A stretch of 32,989 nt of DNA from an uncultured cyanobacterium (GTDB lineage Bacteria; Cyanobacteriota; Cyanobacteriia; Cyanobacteriales; Chroococcidiopsidaceae). The number at the start of each line of letters is the position of its first letter. The stretch's first letter is position 1. The position numbers and the translations under genes were made by a program. Below are positions 1 through 7,134 of the stretch, in pieces. The notes under the pieces are model-generated. The model saw nothing but the letters and a program-made list of their open reading frames with translations, was not told the DNA's origin and did not search any database. Where the stretch lies: positions 1 through 32,989 of the forward strand of contig CAMIFA010000039.1 of NCBI GenBank assembly GCA_946221495.1, given 5' to 3'.

Positions 1-46
1 CGAGATATTCCGGTGACTGGAGTTCAGACGTGTGCTCTTCCGATCT
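1..46. other. Illumina TruSeq index adapter left on the contig end
   Basis: Bases 1-6 (CGAGAT), a six-base index (7-12, ATTCCG) and 13-46 match the indexed TruSeq read-2 adapter, ending in the familiar GCTCTTCCGATCT. The segment is not genomic. It creates a false GTG start at 32 and five false residues in front of the ctaD fragment. True genome sequence begins at 47. Confidence 0.97.
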
Positions 47-967
47 GTGATATCAGTTCATGCCCGTAAGCCCCTATTCGGTTATAAAGCGGTTGCTTAC
101 TCTAGTCTGGCAATTAGCTTTTTGGGTACGATTGTCTGGGCGCACCATATGTTTACCAGTGGCACTCCTGGTTGGTTGCGGATGTTCTTCATGATTACGA
201 CGATGATCATCTCCGTGCCAACAGGAATTAAGATTTTTAGTTGGCTGGCAACTCTCTGGGGTGGCAAACTGCAATTAAATAGTGCCTTGCTGTTTGCCAT
301 GAGCTTTGTGGGGATGTTTGTAATCGGCGGCATCACTGGCGTAATGGTGGCTGCTGTACCGTTCGATATTCATGTCCACGACACATATTTCATCGTCGCT
401 CATATCCACTACGTTTTGTTTGGCGGTAGTGTATTAGGCATTTATGCTGCAATCTACCATTGGTTCCCGAAAATGACTGGGCGGATGCTAAACGAATTTT
501 GGGGCAAGGTTCACTGTGCCTTAACATTTGTGGGTCTGAATTTGACCTTCATGCCGATGCACGCGCTAGGAATGATGGGAATGAATCGGCGCGTCGCTGA
601 GTATGACCCGAAATTTGAGTCGCTGAATTTCCTCTGCACAATGGGAGCATATCTGCTAGCTGTTTCTACGTTTCCGTTCATCATCAATGCAATTTGGAGC
701 TGGATGTACGGACCTAAGGCGGGGAATAATCCTTGGAATGCATTGACTCTAGAGTGGATGACTACATCACCGCCAGCGATCGAGAATTTTGATCAACTGC
801 CAGTTTTGGCAACCGGACCTTATGACTATGGCATGAGTAACCGTAACACTGAGGTTGATGTACCGTTAGCTGACGAGCGAGAGCCTGTTTTGGCTGCTGG
901 TTCTAGTTCGGTATTACGTGCTGAGCCTGACCCCAATGTTGCTGCCAATCCAGAAGACCGCAAATAA
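47..967 (+). CDS. ctaD: Cytochrome c oxidase subunit I, C-terminal part (5' truncated)
   Basis: This is the last ~306 residues of the heme-copper oxidase catalytic subunit, which reduces O2 to water and pumps protons in the respiratory chain of thylakoid or plasma membrane. Visible hallmarks are HHMFTSG, with the paired CuB-ligand histidines, and HVHDTYFIVAHIHYVLFGG, with the histidines that ligate heme a3 and heme a. Several hydrophobic helices follow, and a hydrophilic tail rich in acidic residues and prolines ends the protein. The family is usually about 550-580 residues, so the N-terminal ~250 are missing because the contig ends here; the first genuine codon is GTG at 47, read internally as Val. 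The gene is followed by ctaE on the same strand after a 242-bp spacer holding a palindromic repeat, the usual cta operon order. Confidence 0.96.
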   Translation: MISVHARKPLFGYKAVAYSSLAISFLGTIVWAHHMFTSGTPGWLRMFFMITTMIISVPTGIKIFSWLATLWGGKLQLNSALLFAMSFVGMFVIGGITGVMVAAVPFDIHVHDTYFIVAHIHYVLFGGSVLGIYAAIYHWFPKMTGRMLNEFWGKVHCALTFVGLNLTFMPMHALGMMGMNRRVAEYDPKFESLNFLCTMGAYLLAVSTFPFIINAIWSWMYGPKAGNNPWNALTLEWMTTSPPAIENFDQLPVLATGPYDYGMSNRNTEVDVPLADEREPVLAAGSSSVLRAEPDPNVAANPEDRK

Positions 968-1059
968 ACTTACGGGAGGTAGGGAGCAAGGAATAAATTT
1001 GAGTAATGAACTGATTAATTCTTTTAACTCAACACTTCACTACTTAGAATTAATAACTA

Positions 1060-1196
1060 TTTCTCGCCCCAGCCCCCAATCCCTCTCTTACAAAGTTTTG
1101 CTCGGAGGAAACCTCCGCTCCGCCTTCAAGCAATCTGGGATTTAAAATCCCAGATGCAACTGCTGAAGGCGCTTTGTGCCAATCCCTAATCCCTTT
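1060..1196. repeat. Nested palindromic repeat between ctaD and ctaE
   Basis: The spacer holds three inverted repeats. CGGAGG-AAA-CCTCCG lies at 1103-1117. A perfect 23-base palindrome with 11-bp arms lies at 1133-1155, centred on A1144. An outer stem, GCCTTCA (1122-1128) with TGAAGGC (1164-1170), encloses the second. Flanks carry CCCAATCCCT/CAATCCCTAATCCC repeats of the kind dispersed in cyanobacterial genomes. It looks like a small mobile or REP-type element; it could also process or attenuate the ctaD-ctaE transcript. Confidence 0.65.
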
Positions 1197-1209
1197 TTAT
1201 TAAAAATTC

Positions 1210-1836
1210 ATGCAAAGTCAAATCATTGACCCAGCTAAGACTGACCTCAATCATCACCACAAGGCTGAGGAAACTGCTACTCATCACGAGGAGCATCCAG
1301 ATCATCGCATCTTCGGGCTGATTTTGTTTCTAGTGGCTGAAGGCATGATTTTTATGGGTATGTTTGGAGCGTATATAGCCTTCCGAGCTTTATTACCCGT
1401 TTGGCCTCCAGCAGGAACACCAGAGTTAGAATTATTGCTACCTGGTGTTAATACTTTAATTCTGATTTCTAGCAGTTTTGTGATCCACAACGCCGATACA
1501 GCGATTAAAAAGAACGATGTGTCCGGTATGCGAACTTGGCTAGGGATTACTGCTGCTATGGGTGTAATTTTCTTAGCTGGGCAGCTGTATGAATACAGCA
1601 ACCTAGAATTTGGATTGACTACAAACTTGTTTGCTAGTTCGTTTTATGTGCTGACTGGCTTTCACGGATTGCACGTTTTTATTGGAGTTTCGGCAATTTT
1701 TGCTGTATTGTGGCGATCGCGCCTTTCTGGTCACTACAGTAGCGAAAAACACTTTGGCGTAGAAGCAGCCGAAATCTACTGGCACTTTGTTGATGTGGTG
1801 TGGATTATCCTGTTTGGACTGTTGTATCTTCTTTAA
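1210..1836 (+). CDS. ctaE: Cytochrome c oxidase subunit III
   Basis: 208 residues, a normal length for the short five-helix subunit III of cyanobacterial aa3-type oxidases, which stabilises the catalytic subunit. A histidine-rich, charged N-terminus (about residues 1-33) is followed by five hydrophobic helices. Family signatures are AEGMIFMGMFGAY in the first helix, FHGLHVFIG near residue 155 and YWHFVDVVWIILF at the C-terminus. The ATG at 1210 has no clear Shine-Dalgarno sequence, and the sequence just before it is T/A-rich, so translation may depend on the leader. It lies downstream of ctaD and ends 24 bp before a strong palindromic terminator. Confidence 0.95.
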   Translation: MQSQIIDPAKTDLNHHHKAEETATHHEEHPDHRIFGLILFLVAEGMIFMGMFGAYIAFRALLPVWPPAGTPELELLLPGVNTLILISSSFVIHNADTAIKKNDVSGMRTWLGITAAMGVIFLAGQLYEYSNLEFGLTTNLFASSFYVLTGFHGLHVFIGVSAIFAVLWRSRLSGHYSSEKHFGVEAAEIYWHFVDVVWIILFGLLYLL

Positions 1837-1860
1837 TCCACCCTATTAGTTTGTTGATTT

Positions 1861-1886
1861 AAAAAGCCCCGAATTCGGGGCTTTTT
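1861..1886. terminator. Bidirectional Rho-independent terminator
   Basis: A perfect 26-base palindrome: AAAAAGCCCC, GAATTC, GGGGCTTTTT. It gives a GC-rich stem with a U-tract on both strands. It lies 24 bp after ctaE and 94 bp beyond the stop of the convergent PAS-Crp gene, so it can end transcription from both sides. Confidence 0.9.
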
Positions 1887-1980
1887 CTGTACCATAATAC
1901 TGTTAAGCTATCTTTCACAAAATCAAAATCTAAAAAGATGGAAGTTATTAATCTTTGCACTCAAAATTATCTTCAAAGCT

Positions 1981-3153
1981 TTAATTCTTGAGGATAATGT
2001 GGTTTTTGGCATCCATGATAATTTCCCCTTCTTCCTGTAGCTTTCCTAGCACTCTGGTAATTGTTACTCTAGTAGTGGAACAAGCATCTGCAAAATCTTG
2101 ATGCGTGAAACGCACACTTAGACGAGTTCCTTGGGCAACTTGCTGACCAACTTCCTGTTTTAACAGTTGTAATAGTTGCAGAAAGCGGTCTTTTACGCGC
2201 CTTTGTCCAGAAATCGCTAAAAGAGCTTCTGTCTGTCTTAAGCGCTGATTTATTTGGGGTAAAATGCTCTGGGCAAAAATAGGAGAAGCTACTATATCTG
2301 TTAAAGGAAAACATACAAGTTCAACTTCAGAAAGCGCTGTAGCTTGATAAGTTTGTAGTGAAGTTAAATCAGTACCAAAAGGCATTGATGGTCCTGCTAA
2401 TCCTACTAGCACTTCTTCTCCATTCTCACTCATCGTATTTAGCTTTACAATCCCCTTGCAAACTTGCCACACAATTTGAGGTTTGAGGGGAATAATTTCC
2501 CCCTTTAAAAAAATATGCTTTGGACTGTTTTGGATCAGGTGATGATCATTTTTTTCTTCTAGCTGGCTAGGTAAGCGTAGATCGCCAGCATCACTTAGTT
2601 CACGTATACATATACGCATTCCAACTACGTTGCTTTTACCGTCGGTGATACTAGTTAATGTCAAGGCAGCAGCAAATTCTTCAGCATGACGTGGACAAAG
2701 GCGTACCACCGATTCTTGGACTTGTTGGGCTTGTTGTAACTGACTCAGTTTATTATGAAAGACTTGACGTTCGTCCTCAGTGACAAAAATAATTAGCGGT
2801 TTGCCTATGAGAAATCGGGGCGAAACTTTAAGCAGGTTGGCGGCGGCGCGGTTTGCTTCCTGAATTGTTCCATTTACATCAGTTACTAGATAACCATCTG
2901 GTGCAAACTCAAATAGTTCTTGATAGCGCTGGCGTTGTATTTCTACTTCTAGTCGTGAAGTTGATAATTCTTCATTCTGCTGCTGTAGCTCCTCGACAGC
3001 TACTTGGAGTTCTTCGGAAACTACACCAAGCTCCTTGAAGGCTATAGGCAATAGTTCTGATTGTATATCTTGCGATATATTTACATCTTGATAAAGTTCA
3101 TCTAAGCGTCTATTGATAACCTTAATCTGCTGAGTAAACAAATCCACATTCAT
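1981..3153 (-). CDS. PAS domain-Crp/Fnr family transcription regulator fusion
   Basis: 390 residues in three parts. Residues ~1-75 are a Glu/Gln-rich coiled coil (SEELQVAVEELQQQNEELS). Residues ~75-195 are a PAS domain (YQELFEFAPDGYLVTDVNG). Residues ~205-390 are a Crp/Fnr unit: a cyclic-nucleotide-binding-like beta-barrel (VWQVCKGIVKLNTMSENGEEVL) and a winged helix (RFTHQDFADACSTTRVTITRVLG). The coiled coil-PAS front is typical of histidine kinases, but no kinase domain follows; the output is DNA binding. The barrel lacks an evident RxS cAMP-phosphate motif, so its ligand is unknown. The ATG at 3153 is preceded by GGAGG at good spacing. It is probably monocistronic, behind a long AT-rich leader. 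Its target genes cannot be told from the sequence. Confidence 0.88.
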   Translation of the reverse strand: MNVDLFTQQIKVINRRLDELYQDVNISQDIQSELLPIAFKELGVVSEELQVAVEELQQQNEELSTSRLEVEIQRQRYQELFEFAPDGYLVTDVNGTIQEANRAAANLLKVSPRFLIGKPLIIFVTEDERQVFHNKLSQLQQAQQVQESVVRLCPRHAEEFAAALTLTSITDGKSNVVGMRICIRELSDAGDLRLPSQLEEKNDHHLIQNSPKHIFLKGEIIPLKPQIVWQVCKGIVKLNTMSENGEEVLVGLAGPSMPFGTDLTSLQTYQATALSEVELVCFPLTDIVASPIFAQSILPQINQRLRQTEALLAISGQRRVKDRFLQLLQLLKQEVGQQVAQGTRLSVRFTHQDFADACSTTRVTITRVLGKLQEEGEIIMDAKNHIILKN

Positions 3154-3674
3154 GTTAAACCTCCAAGGCTCACTCTAGGTAACGGTGAAATTTCTAACTT
3201 TTAATCTTCTTCACACTGACTAAAATTGCAGCAATTCCAAAACTTGTAAGGTTTATAAATAAATTAGCCTATATGTGCTTTTGAGGTTGTGTATATAAAA
3301 ATAAATGTGTTATGCACAATTCTCTATGTATTCTTATTATAGGCTTTTGTACCTAAGACAACAGGCTAGCTTTACTCTAGTCTGCTCCTTCTTAATAGAG
3401 GTCGGAGAAGATCATATTAGTAATTCTATCTACTAAGAATAATAATCTTTTGATAAAATATAAAACTCCGCTAGGTAGAGATTATACTTAACATAATTTT
3501 TTCGCTGTCGCTTTTTTGCTTGCTCTTAAACTTCTTCTTTTAGATTTTCACTAATTAGTTTTCTAGTTAACAGGTAAATTGTTTATATATAAAAGCAGTA
3601 ATTATTGTATTAGACGTTGCAAGTACGCCCTTGGATTAACTACCCAGAATTATTAATAAATTGTGGACTTAAAT
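3154..3674. other. AT-rich intergenic region, no gene seen
   Basis: These 521 bases separate the PAS-Crp gene from the next minus-strand gene. I see no conserved reading frame, tRNA or strong terminator. The part next to 3153 must hold the promoter of the PAS-Crp gene, but no single -10 element stands out in the AT-rich background. Confidence 0.5.
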
Positions 3675-3968
3675 TTATTGTCGTGAATTTCTCTTAGCAG
3701 CTGTCAGCGTAGGTAGAGGTGATGGAGAGGATGCGGGCGGCAGGTAACGTTGGGGTGAACGAGGTGGTTCAGGGCGATGCTGCTGAAGTAGCCACCACCG
3801 GAGAGCGATCGCTACGCCTACAGTTCCGATCCCAAAACTAAACAATGACCAGCGTTCATCAAATCCACCAATTACCGCATTCACCAGCCCTATAGTAACT
3901 AGAAAGCTAGGTAGCGGCTCTTTTCGGTATGCTGACTTTAAAAATCTTGGCAATGCGGTATTAATCAC
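3675..3968 (-). CDS. Small two-helix membrane protein, unknown function
   Basis: 97 residues. A basic N-terminus (about 1-18, RFLKSAYRKEP) precedes two hydrophobic segments, about 20-35 (SFLVTIGLVNAVIGGF) and 43-60 (LFSFGIGTVGVAIALRWW). A proline- and serine-rich basic tail (about 64-97) follows and probably lies in the cytoplasm. The only in-frame start near the beginning is GTG at 3968 without a visible Shine-Dalgarno sequence, so the exact start is uncertain. I do not recognise the family. The helix pair, balanced base composition and use of HIP1-like bases make it a likely real gene. Its neighbour downstream on the same strand is the PAS-Crp gene, 521 bp away, so no operon is implied. Confidence 0.6.
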   Translation of the reverse strand: MINTALPRFLKSAYRKEPLPSFLVTIGLVNAVIGGFDERWSLFSFGIGTVGVAIALRWWLLQQHRPEPPRSPQRYLPPASSPSPLPTLTAAKRNSRQ

Positions 3969-4198
3969 AATTTTAAAGTTCTTCTAGTTCTACTATCGTT
4001 GGAAATTACTTACAATTCTATAGCTCTATCATTCAAACCCGCAGCTATTTTAAAGTATGTGGCAAACATATTCGGTTTACCCTTGAAAAGCGCTAAAAGA
4101 CTACGCCTTATCTACTTAAAGCTGACAATTTTTGCTATTTTGGTGTTTGATTAATTCAAAAATTATCAGCTTATCAGGGAAAACACTTAAACCTAGCT

Positions 4199-4369
4199 TT
4201 ATTTTAAACCAAGCCAAGCAAGCACACCTTGACCGCTAACATACTCGATGATCATCATTAACATAAAGCCAATCATGGCGGCTCGACCATTCAGCCGTTC
4301 GGCATATTCGTTAAAGCCAAACTTTGGCTCCTCCAGCCTGGGTAAACTTGTAGGTTGTGGTTGTGTCAT
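4199..4369 (-). CDS. hliA: High-light-inducible protein (one-helix Chl a/b-binding-like)
   Basis: 56 residues from the ATG at 4369, with one helix and the CAB-fold signature FNEYAERLNGRAAMIGFMLMM, holding the conserved Glu, Asn and Arg that ligate chlorophyll. HLIPs bind chlorophyll and carotenoid in thylakoids and quench excess energy or help photosystem II assembly and repair. A longer frame begins with TTG at 4393, but AGAGG sits 10 bases before ATG 4369 and the family usually starts close to this point, so the shorter start is chosen. The gene is divergent from ald. An HLR1-like sequence lies 110-127 bp upstream. The symbol is generic; which hli paralogue this is cannot be told. Confidence 0.92.
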   Translation of the reverse strand: MTQPQPTSLPRLEEPKFGFNEYAERLNGRAAMIGFMLMMIIEYVSGQGVLAWLGLK

Positions 4370-4478
4370 CTTTGGGAAACCTCTTTTGAGCAAGCAGGAG
4401 TTGATTTAAGTAGTGAAGCCTCTGGTTAGAATTCACGTTTAATAGAAGATAACTTAATTTTACCTGGCTTCACTCTTA

Positions 4479-4496
4479 GTTACATTTCTTTACTAT
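4479..4496 (+). promoter_or_regulatory. HLR1-like element (possible RpaB site) upstream of hli
   Basis: GTTACATT-TC-TTTACTAT matches the HLR1 consensus, (G/T)TTACA(T/A)(T/A)-NN-(G/T)TTACA(T/A)(T/A), at all but one defined position. HLR1 is the known site of the high-light response regulator RpaB in front of hli and photosystem genes. The orientation is opposite to the hli gene, so the assignment is tentative. Confidence 0.4.
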
Positions 4497-4565
4497 ATTT
4501 ATTGTAAAAGATAAATGCACTTCTTAACAGTAATCAGTTGAACTACAAAAATGAATTTTTCATCT

Positions 4566-4579
4566 GTAATAAATAATAC
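4566..4579 (+). promoter_or_regulatory. NtcA-type palindrome GTA-N8-TAC upstream of ald
   Basis: GTA ATAAATAA TAC fits the NtcA consensus exactly, 230 bp upstream of ald. NtcA is the global nitrogen regulator of cyanobacteria, and alanine dehydrogenase belongs to nitrogen metabolism. No TANNNT -10 lies at the canonical 22-23 bp downstream, and the motif is short in an AT-rich region, so this is only a candidate. Confidence 0.35.
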
Positions 4580-4808
4580 GTCGTTAGTTAGTGTTAAGTA
4601 CAAAAGTGTGTATGAGCTAAAGGCGACACAGAGAAGATAAAAAGGAATTCCTTTTGACTAGCTCTTATCTAGAGTGAACGGTACAAGGAGCGTTGTTATT
4701 GCCGGAGCCTGCGTTCACCGCATTCCACGGTCAAAACTGTGCCAAATTCAGCAGGCTAACGGTCAACAAGATTAAGCTAAAAACAGGACTTGAAAGAGAT
4801 AGTAAGAA
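4580..4808 (+). promoter_or_regulatory. Leader of ald with palindromes
   Basis: The gap between hli and ald is 439 bp. Its ald-proximal half holds a perfect 16-base palindrome AAAAGGAATTCCTTTT (4640-4655) and a 7-bp inverted repeat, GTGAACG (4674-4680) with CGTTCAC (4712-4718), enclosing a G-rich loop. GC content rises here over the AT-rich surroundings, which suggests a structured leader. It does not match the glycine riboswitch core that I would expect if this were a known amino-acid riboswitch. Confidence 0.3.
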
Positions 4809-5900
4809 ATGGAAATTGGTGTTCCCAAAGAAACGAAAGATCAAGAGTTTCGTGTTGGGCTAAGTCCGAGTAGCGTCCGGGTACTGGCTGAGAATGGTCA
4901 TACAATATTTGTGGAAACAGGCTCTGGTGCTGGTGCTGGCTTTACGGATGACGACTATGAGCAAGCTGGATCGCAAATTGTGCCTACAGCAGAAGAAGCT
5001 TGGAATCGGGAGTTGGTTGTTAAAGTCAAAGAGCCGTTGCTCAAAGAGTATCAGTTTTTGCAAAAAGGGCAGCTGTTGTTTACCTACTTGCATTTAGCCG
5101 CCGCTCGGAGTTTAACAGAACATTTAATAGATTGTGGTGTGACAGCGATCGCCTACGAAACAGTTGAACAAACTGGCAGTAATAGATTACCTCTACTCAC
5201 CCCGATGAGCATTATTGCTGGTCGTCTAGCAGTGCAATTTGGCGCAAGATTTCTAGAACGTCAACAAGGGGGTCGTGGCGTACTACTGGGGGGCGTTCCT
5301 GGAGTTAGACCAGGTAAAGTCGCGATTTTAGGTGGCGGTGTTGTTGGTACAGAAGCCGCCAGAATTGCTGTAGGTATGGGTGCTGCTGTGCAAATTCTGG
5401 ACGTTAGTGTAGAGCGTTTAGCTTATCTAGAAACGCTGTTTGGCTCTAGAGTTGAACTACTTTACAGTAACTCTGCCCAAATTGAAGCTGTTGTCTTAGA
5501 AGCAGATTTACTTATTGGTGCAGTTTTAGTATTAGGACGTAAAGCCCCTGTTTTAGTAAATCGCAACTTAGTTAAATCTATGCGTCCTGGTTCGGTAATT
5601 GTCGATGTTGCCGTCGATCAAGGCGGTTGTATAGAAACTTTGCAGCCGACATCTCATACTAATCCTACCTATATTGAAGAAGGCGTAGTGCATTATGGAG
5701 TTCCGAATATGCCTGGTGCTGTGCCTTGGACAGCAACGCAAGCACTGAATAACAGCACCCTACCTTATGTGCTGCAATTGGCAAACCTGGGAACGAAAGC
5801 ATTAGAAATTAATTCAGCTTTAGCCAGTGGCGTAAATGTGCAGAACCATCGCTTGGTTCATCCTGCGGTGCAAGAGGTATTTCCAGATTTAGTTAATTAG
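4809..5900 (+). CDS. ald: Alanine dehydrogenase
   Basis: 363 residues, normal for the family. It catalyses reversible NAD-dependent deamination of L-alanine to pyruvate and ammonium in the cytosol. All key positions can be placed: Arg15 (EFRVGLSP), Lys74 (KVKEP) and His95 (YLHLAAA) of the pyruvate/alanine site, the Rossmann loop GGGVVGTEAARIAVGMGA (175-192), Asp270 (VDVAVDQGG) and Asn300-Met301 (GVPNMPGAVP). Start ATG 4809 follows a purine-rich AAAGAGA stretch. The gene is divergent from hli, and a GTA-N8-TAC sequence upstream would fit nitrogen control. The stop is followed by a heptamer repeat before the next gene, so it is probably transcribed alone. Confidence 0.96.
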   Translation: MEIGVPKETKDQEFRVGLSPSSVRVLAENGHTIFVETGSGAGAGFTDDDYEQAGSQIVPTAEEAWNRELVVKVKEPLLKEYQFLQKGQLLFTYLHLAAARSLTEHLIDCGVTAIAYETVEQTGSNRLPLLTPMSIIAGRLAVQFGARFLERQQGGRGVLLGGVPGVRPGKVAILGGGVVGTEAARIAVGMGAAVQILDVSVERLAYLETLFGSRVELLYSNSAQIEAVVLEADLLIGAVLVLGRKAPVLVNRNLVKSMRPGSVIVDVAVDQGGCIETLQPTSHTNPTYIEEGVVHYGVPNMPGAVPWTATQALNNSTLPYVLQLANLGTKALEINSALASGVNVQNHRLVHPAVQEVFPDLVN

Positions 5901-5904
5901 GAGT

Positions 5905-5936
5905 AAAGGCGAGAGGCGAGAGGCAAGAGGTAAGAA
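5905..5936 (+). repeat. Short tandem heptamer repeat
   Basis: Four to five copies of a seven-base unit (AGAGGCG, AGAGGCA, AGAGGTA) directly after the ald stop. Such STRR repeats are scattered through many cyanobacterial genomes, and copy number varies by slippage. Confidence 0.75.
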
Positions 5937-6039
5937 GCTATTAAATATATTCCGTCCCCTCCACCCTACTTGCTGCGCTAGCGTATTGATATATGGTTAA
6001 TTGCCCTCAGCAAATGGTTAAGGGTAAAGAGGTTTATAC

Positions 6040-6909
6040 ATGGCTAATTTAAATCTGCGTCGCCCTCAAAATATTAGCGGTGATTTTTATGTAGATAGTT
6101 CTTGTATTGATTGTGATACTTGCCGTTGGATGACTCCAGAGGTATTTAATCGCTCTGGGGAACAGTCGGTAGTTTATCATCAACCAGAAAATGCAGCCCA
6201 AAGATTGCGATCGCTGCAAGCACTTTTAGCTTGTCCGACGGCTTCGATTGGCACTGTTGAGAAGCCAAAAGATATCAAAGACGCGCAGCTGAGTTTTCCG
6301 ATTCCAGTAGCAGAAAATGTTTACCATTGTGGCTACCATGCAGAAAACTCTTACGGTGCTACTAGTTACTTAATTGTGCGTCCTGAAGGCAATGTATTAA
6401 TTGATTCTCCCCGCTTTGCACCGCCTTTAGTTAAGCGGCTAGAGGAAATGGGAGGGATTGATTATTTATACTTAACTCATAGAGATGATGTAGCGGATCA
6501 TCAAAAATTCCACGAGCATTTTAAGTGCGATCGCATTCTCCACCAAGATGAAATTTCTAGCGATACTCGAAATGTGGAAATTCAATTAACTGGACGAGAA
6601 CCGTATCAGCTAGCTCCTGACTTGTTAATTATCCCAGTTCCCGGACACACTAAAGGTCATACAGTTTTACTCTACAGAAATTTTTTGTTTACAGGCGATC
6701 ATCTTGCTTGGTCAAATGCTAATCAGCTAGCGGGTTTCCCAGGTGTCTGCTGGTACTCTTGGAGTGAATTAATCAAATCAACGCGCCAGTTAGCTAATTA
6801 CTCTTTTGAATGGGTGCTACCAGGTCACGGTCGTCGCTACCACGCTGATGTAGAGACAATGCACCAAAAGCTACTACAAGGTATTACCTGGATGGAAAGT
6901 ATTAGATAA
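6040..6909 (+). CDS. Ferredoxin-metallo-beta-lactamase fusion protein
   Basis: 289 residues. Residues ~1-72 are a ferredoxin-type domain with C22-x2-C25-x2-C28 and C65-P, enough for one 4Fe-4S cluster. Residues ~85-285 are a metallo-beta-lactamase fold with THRDDVADH (His147, Asp149, Asp153, His154), PGHTKGH (His203), FTGDHLAW (Asp220) and PGHGRR (His263). The first metal motif has the longer HxDxxxDH spacing instead of HxHxDH, as in a known cyanobacterial/plastid group. The natural substrate is not known to me; a redox-linked hydrolase or dioxygenase is plausible. ATG 6040 follows AAAGAGG 8 bases upstream. Neighbours on the same strand are separated by over 130 bp, so no operon is evident. 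Confidence 0.9.
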   Translation: MANLNLRRPQNISGDFYVDSSCIDCDTCRWMTPEVFNRSGEQSVVYHQPENAAQRLRSLQALLACPTASIGTVEKPKDIKDAQLSFPIPVAENVYHCGYHAENSYGATSYLIVRPEGNVLIDSPRFAPPLVKRLEEMGGIDYLYLTHRDDVADHQKFHEHFKCDRILHQDEISSDTRNVEIQLTGREPYQLAPDLLIIPVPGHTKGHTVLLYRNFLFTGDHLAWSNANQLAGFPGVCWYSWSELIKSTRQLANYSFEWVLPGHGRRYHADVETMHQKLLQGITWMESIR

Positions 6910-7134
6910 TCGAAAGATGAATGCTAAAGTCAGAAAATAATACATTTACCAACTCAGACTTCATACTTCACAATTAAAGGCACACATCAGGTTCCTGAAA
7001 TTTATTTATGGAGTTAAAATTTTATCCTACCGCTTTTAACCTTGATCAAGAACACTTGTTGTTCGCAAGCGCGAGTTCTATCCATACAAAACCACATCCA
7101 GCCGTAGTGCTACAAAAATATTAGGGTAACGGTG

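Noticed and set aside
32..46. GTG start of the ctaD frame at 32
   Set aside because: It lies in the sequencing adapter, so the first five residues are artificial.
918..1145. 75-residue frame after ctaD
   Set aside because: It overlaps the ctaD end in another frame and runs through the palindromic repeat; no ribosome site or family.
4674..4718. Glycine or other known riboswitch before ald
   Set aside because: Only one 7-bp stem is found and the conserved riboswitch core is not recognisable.
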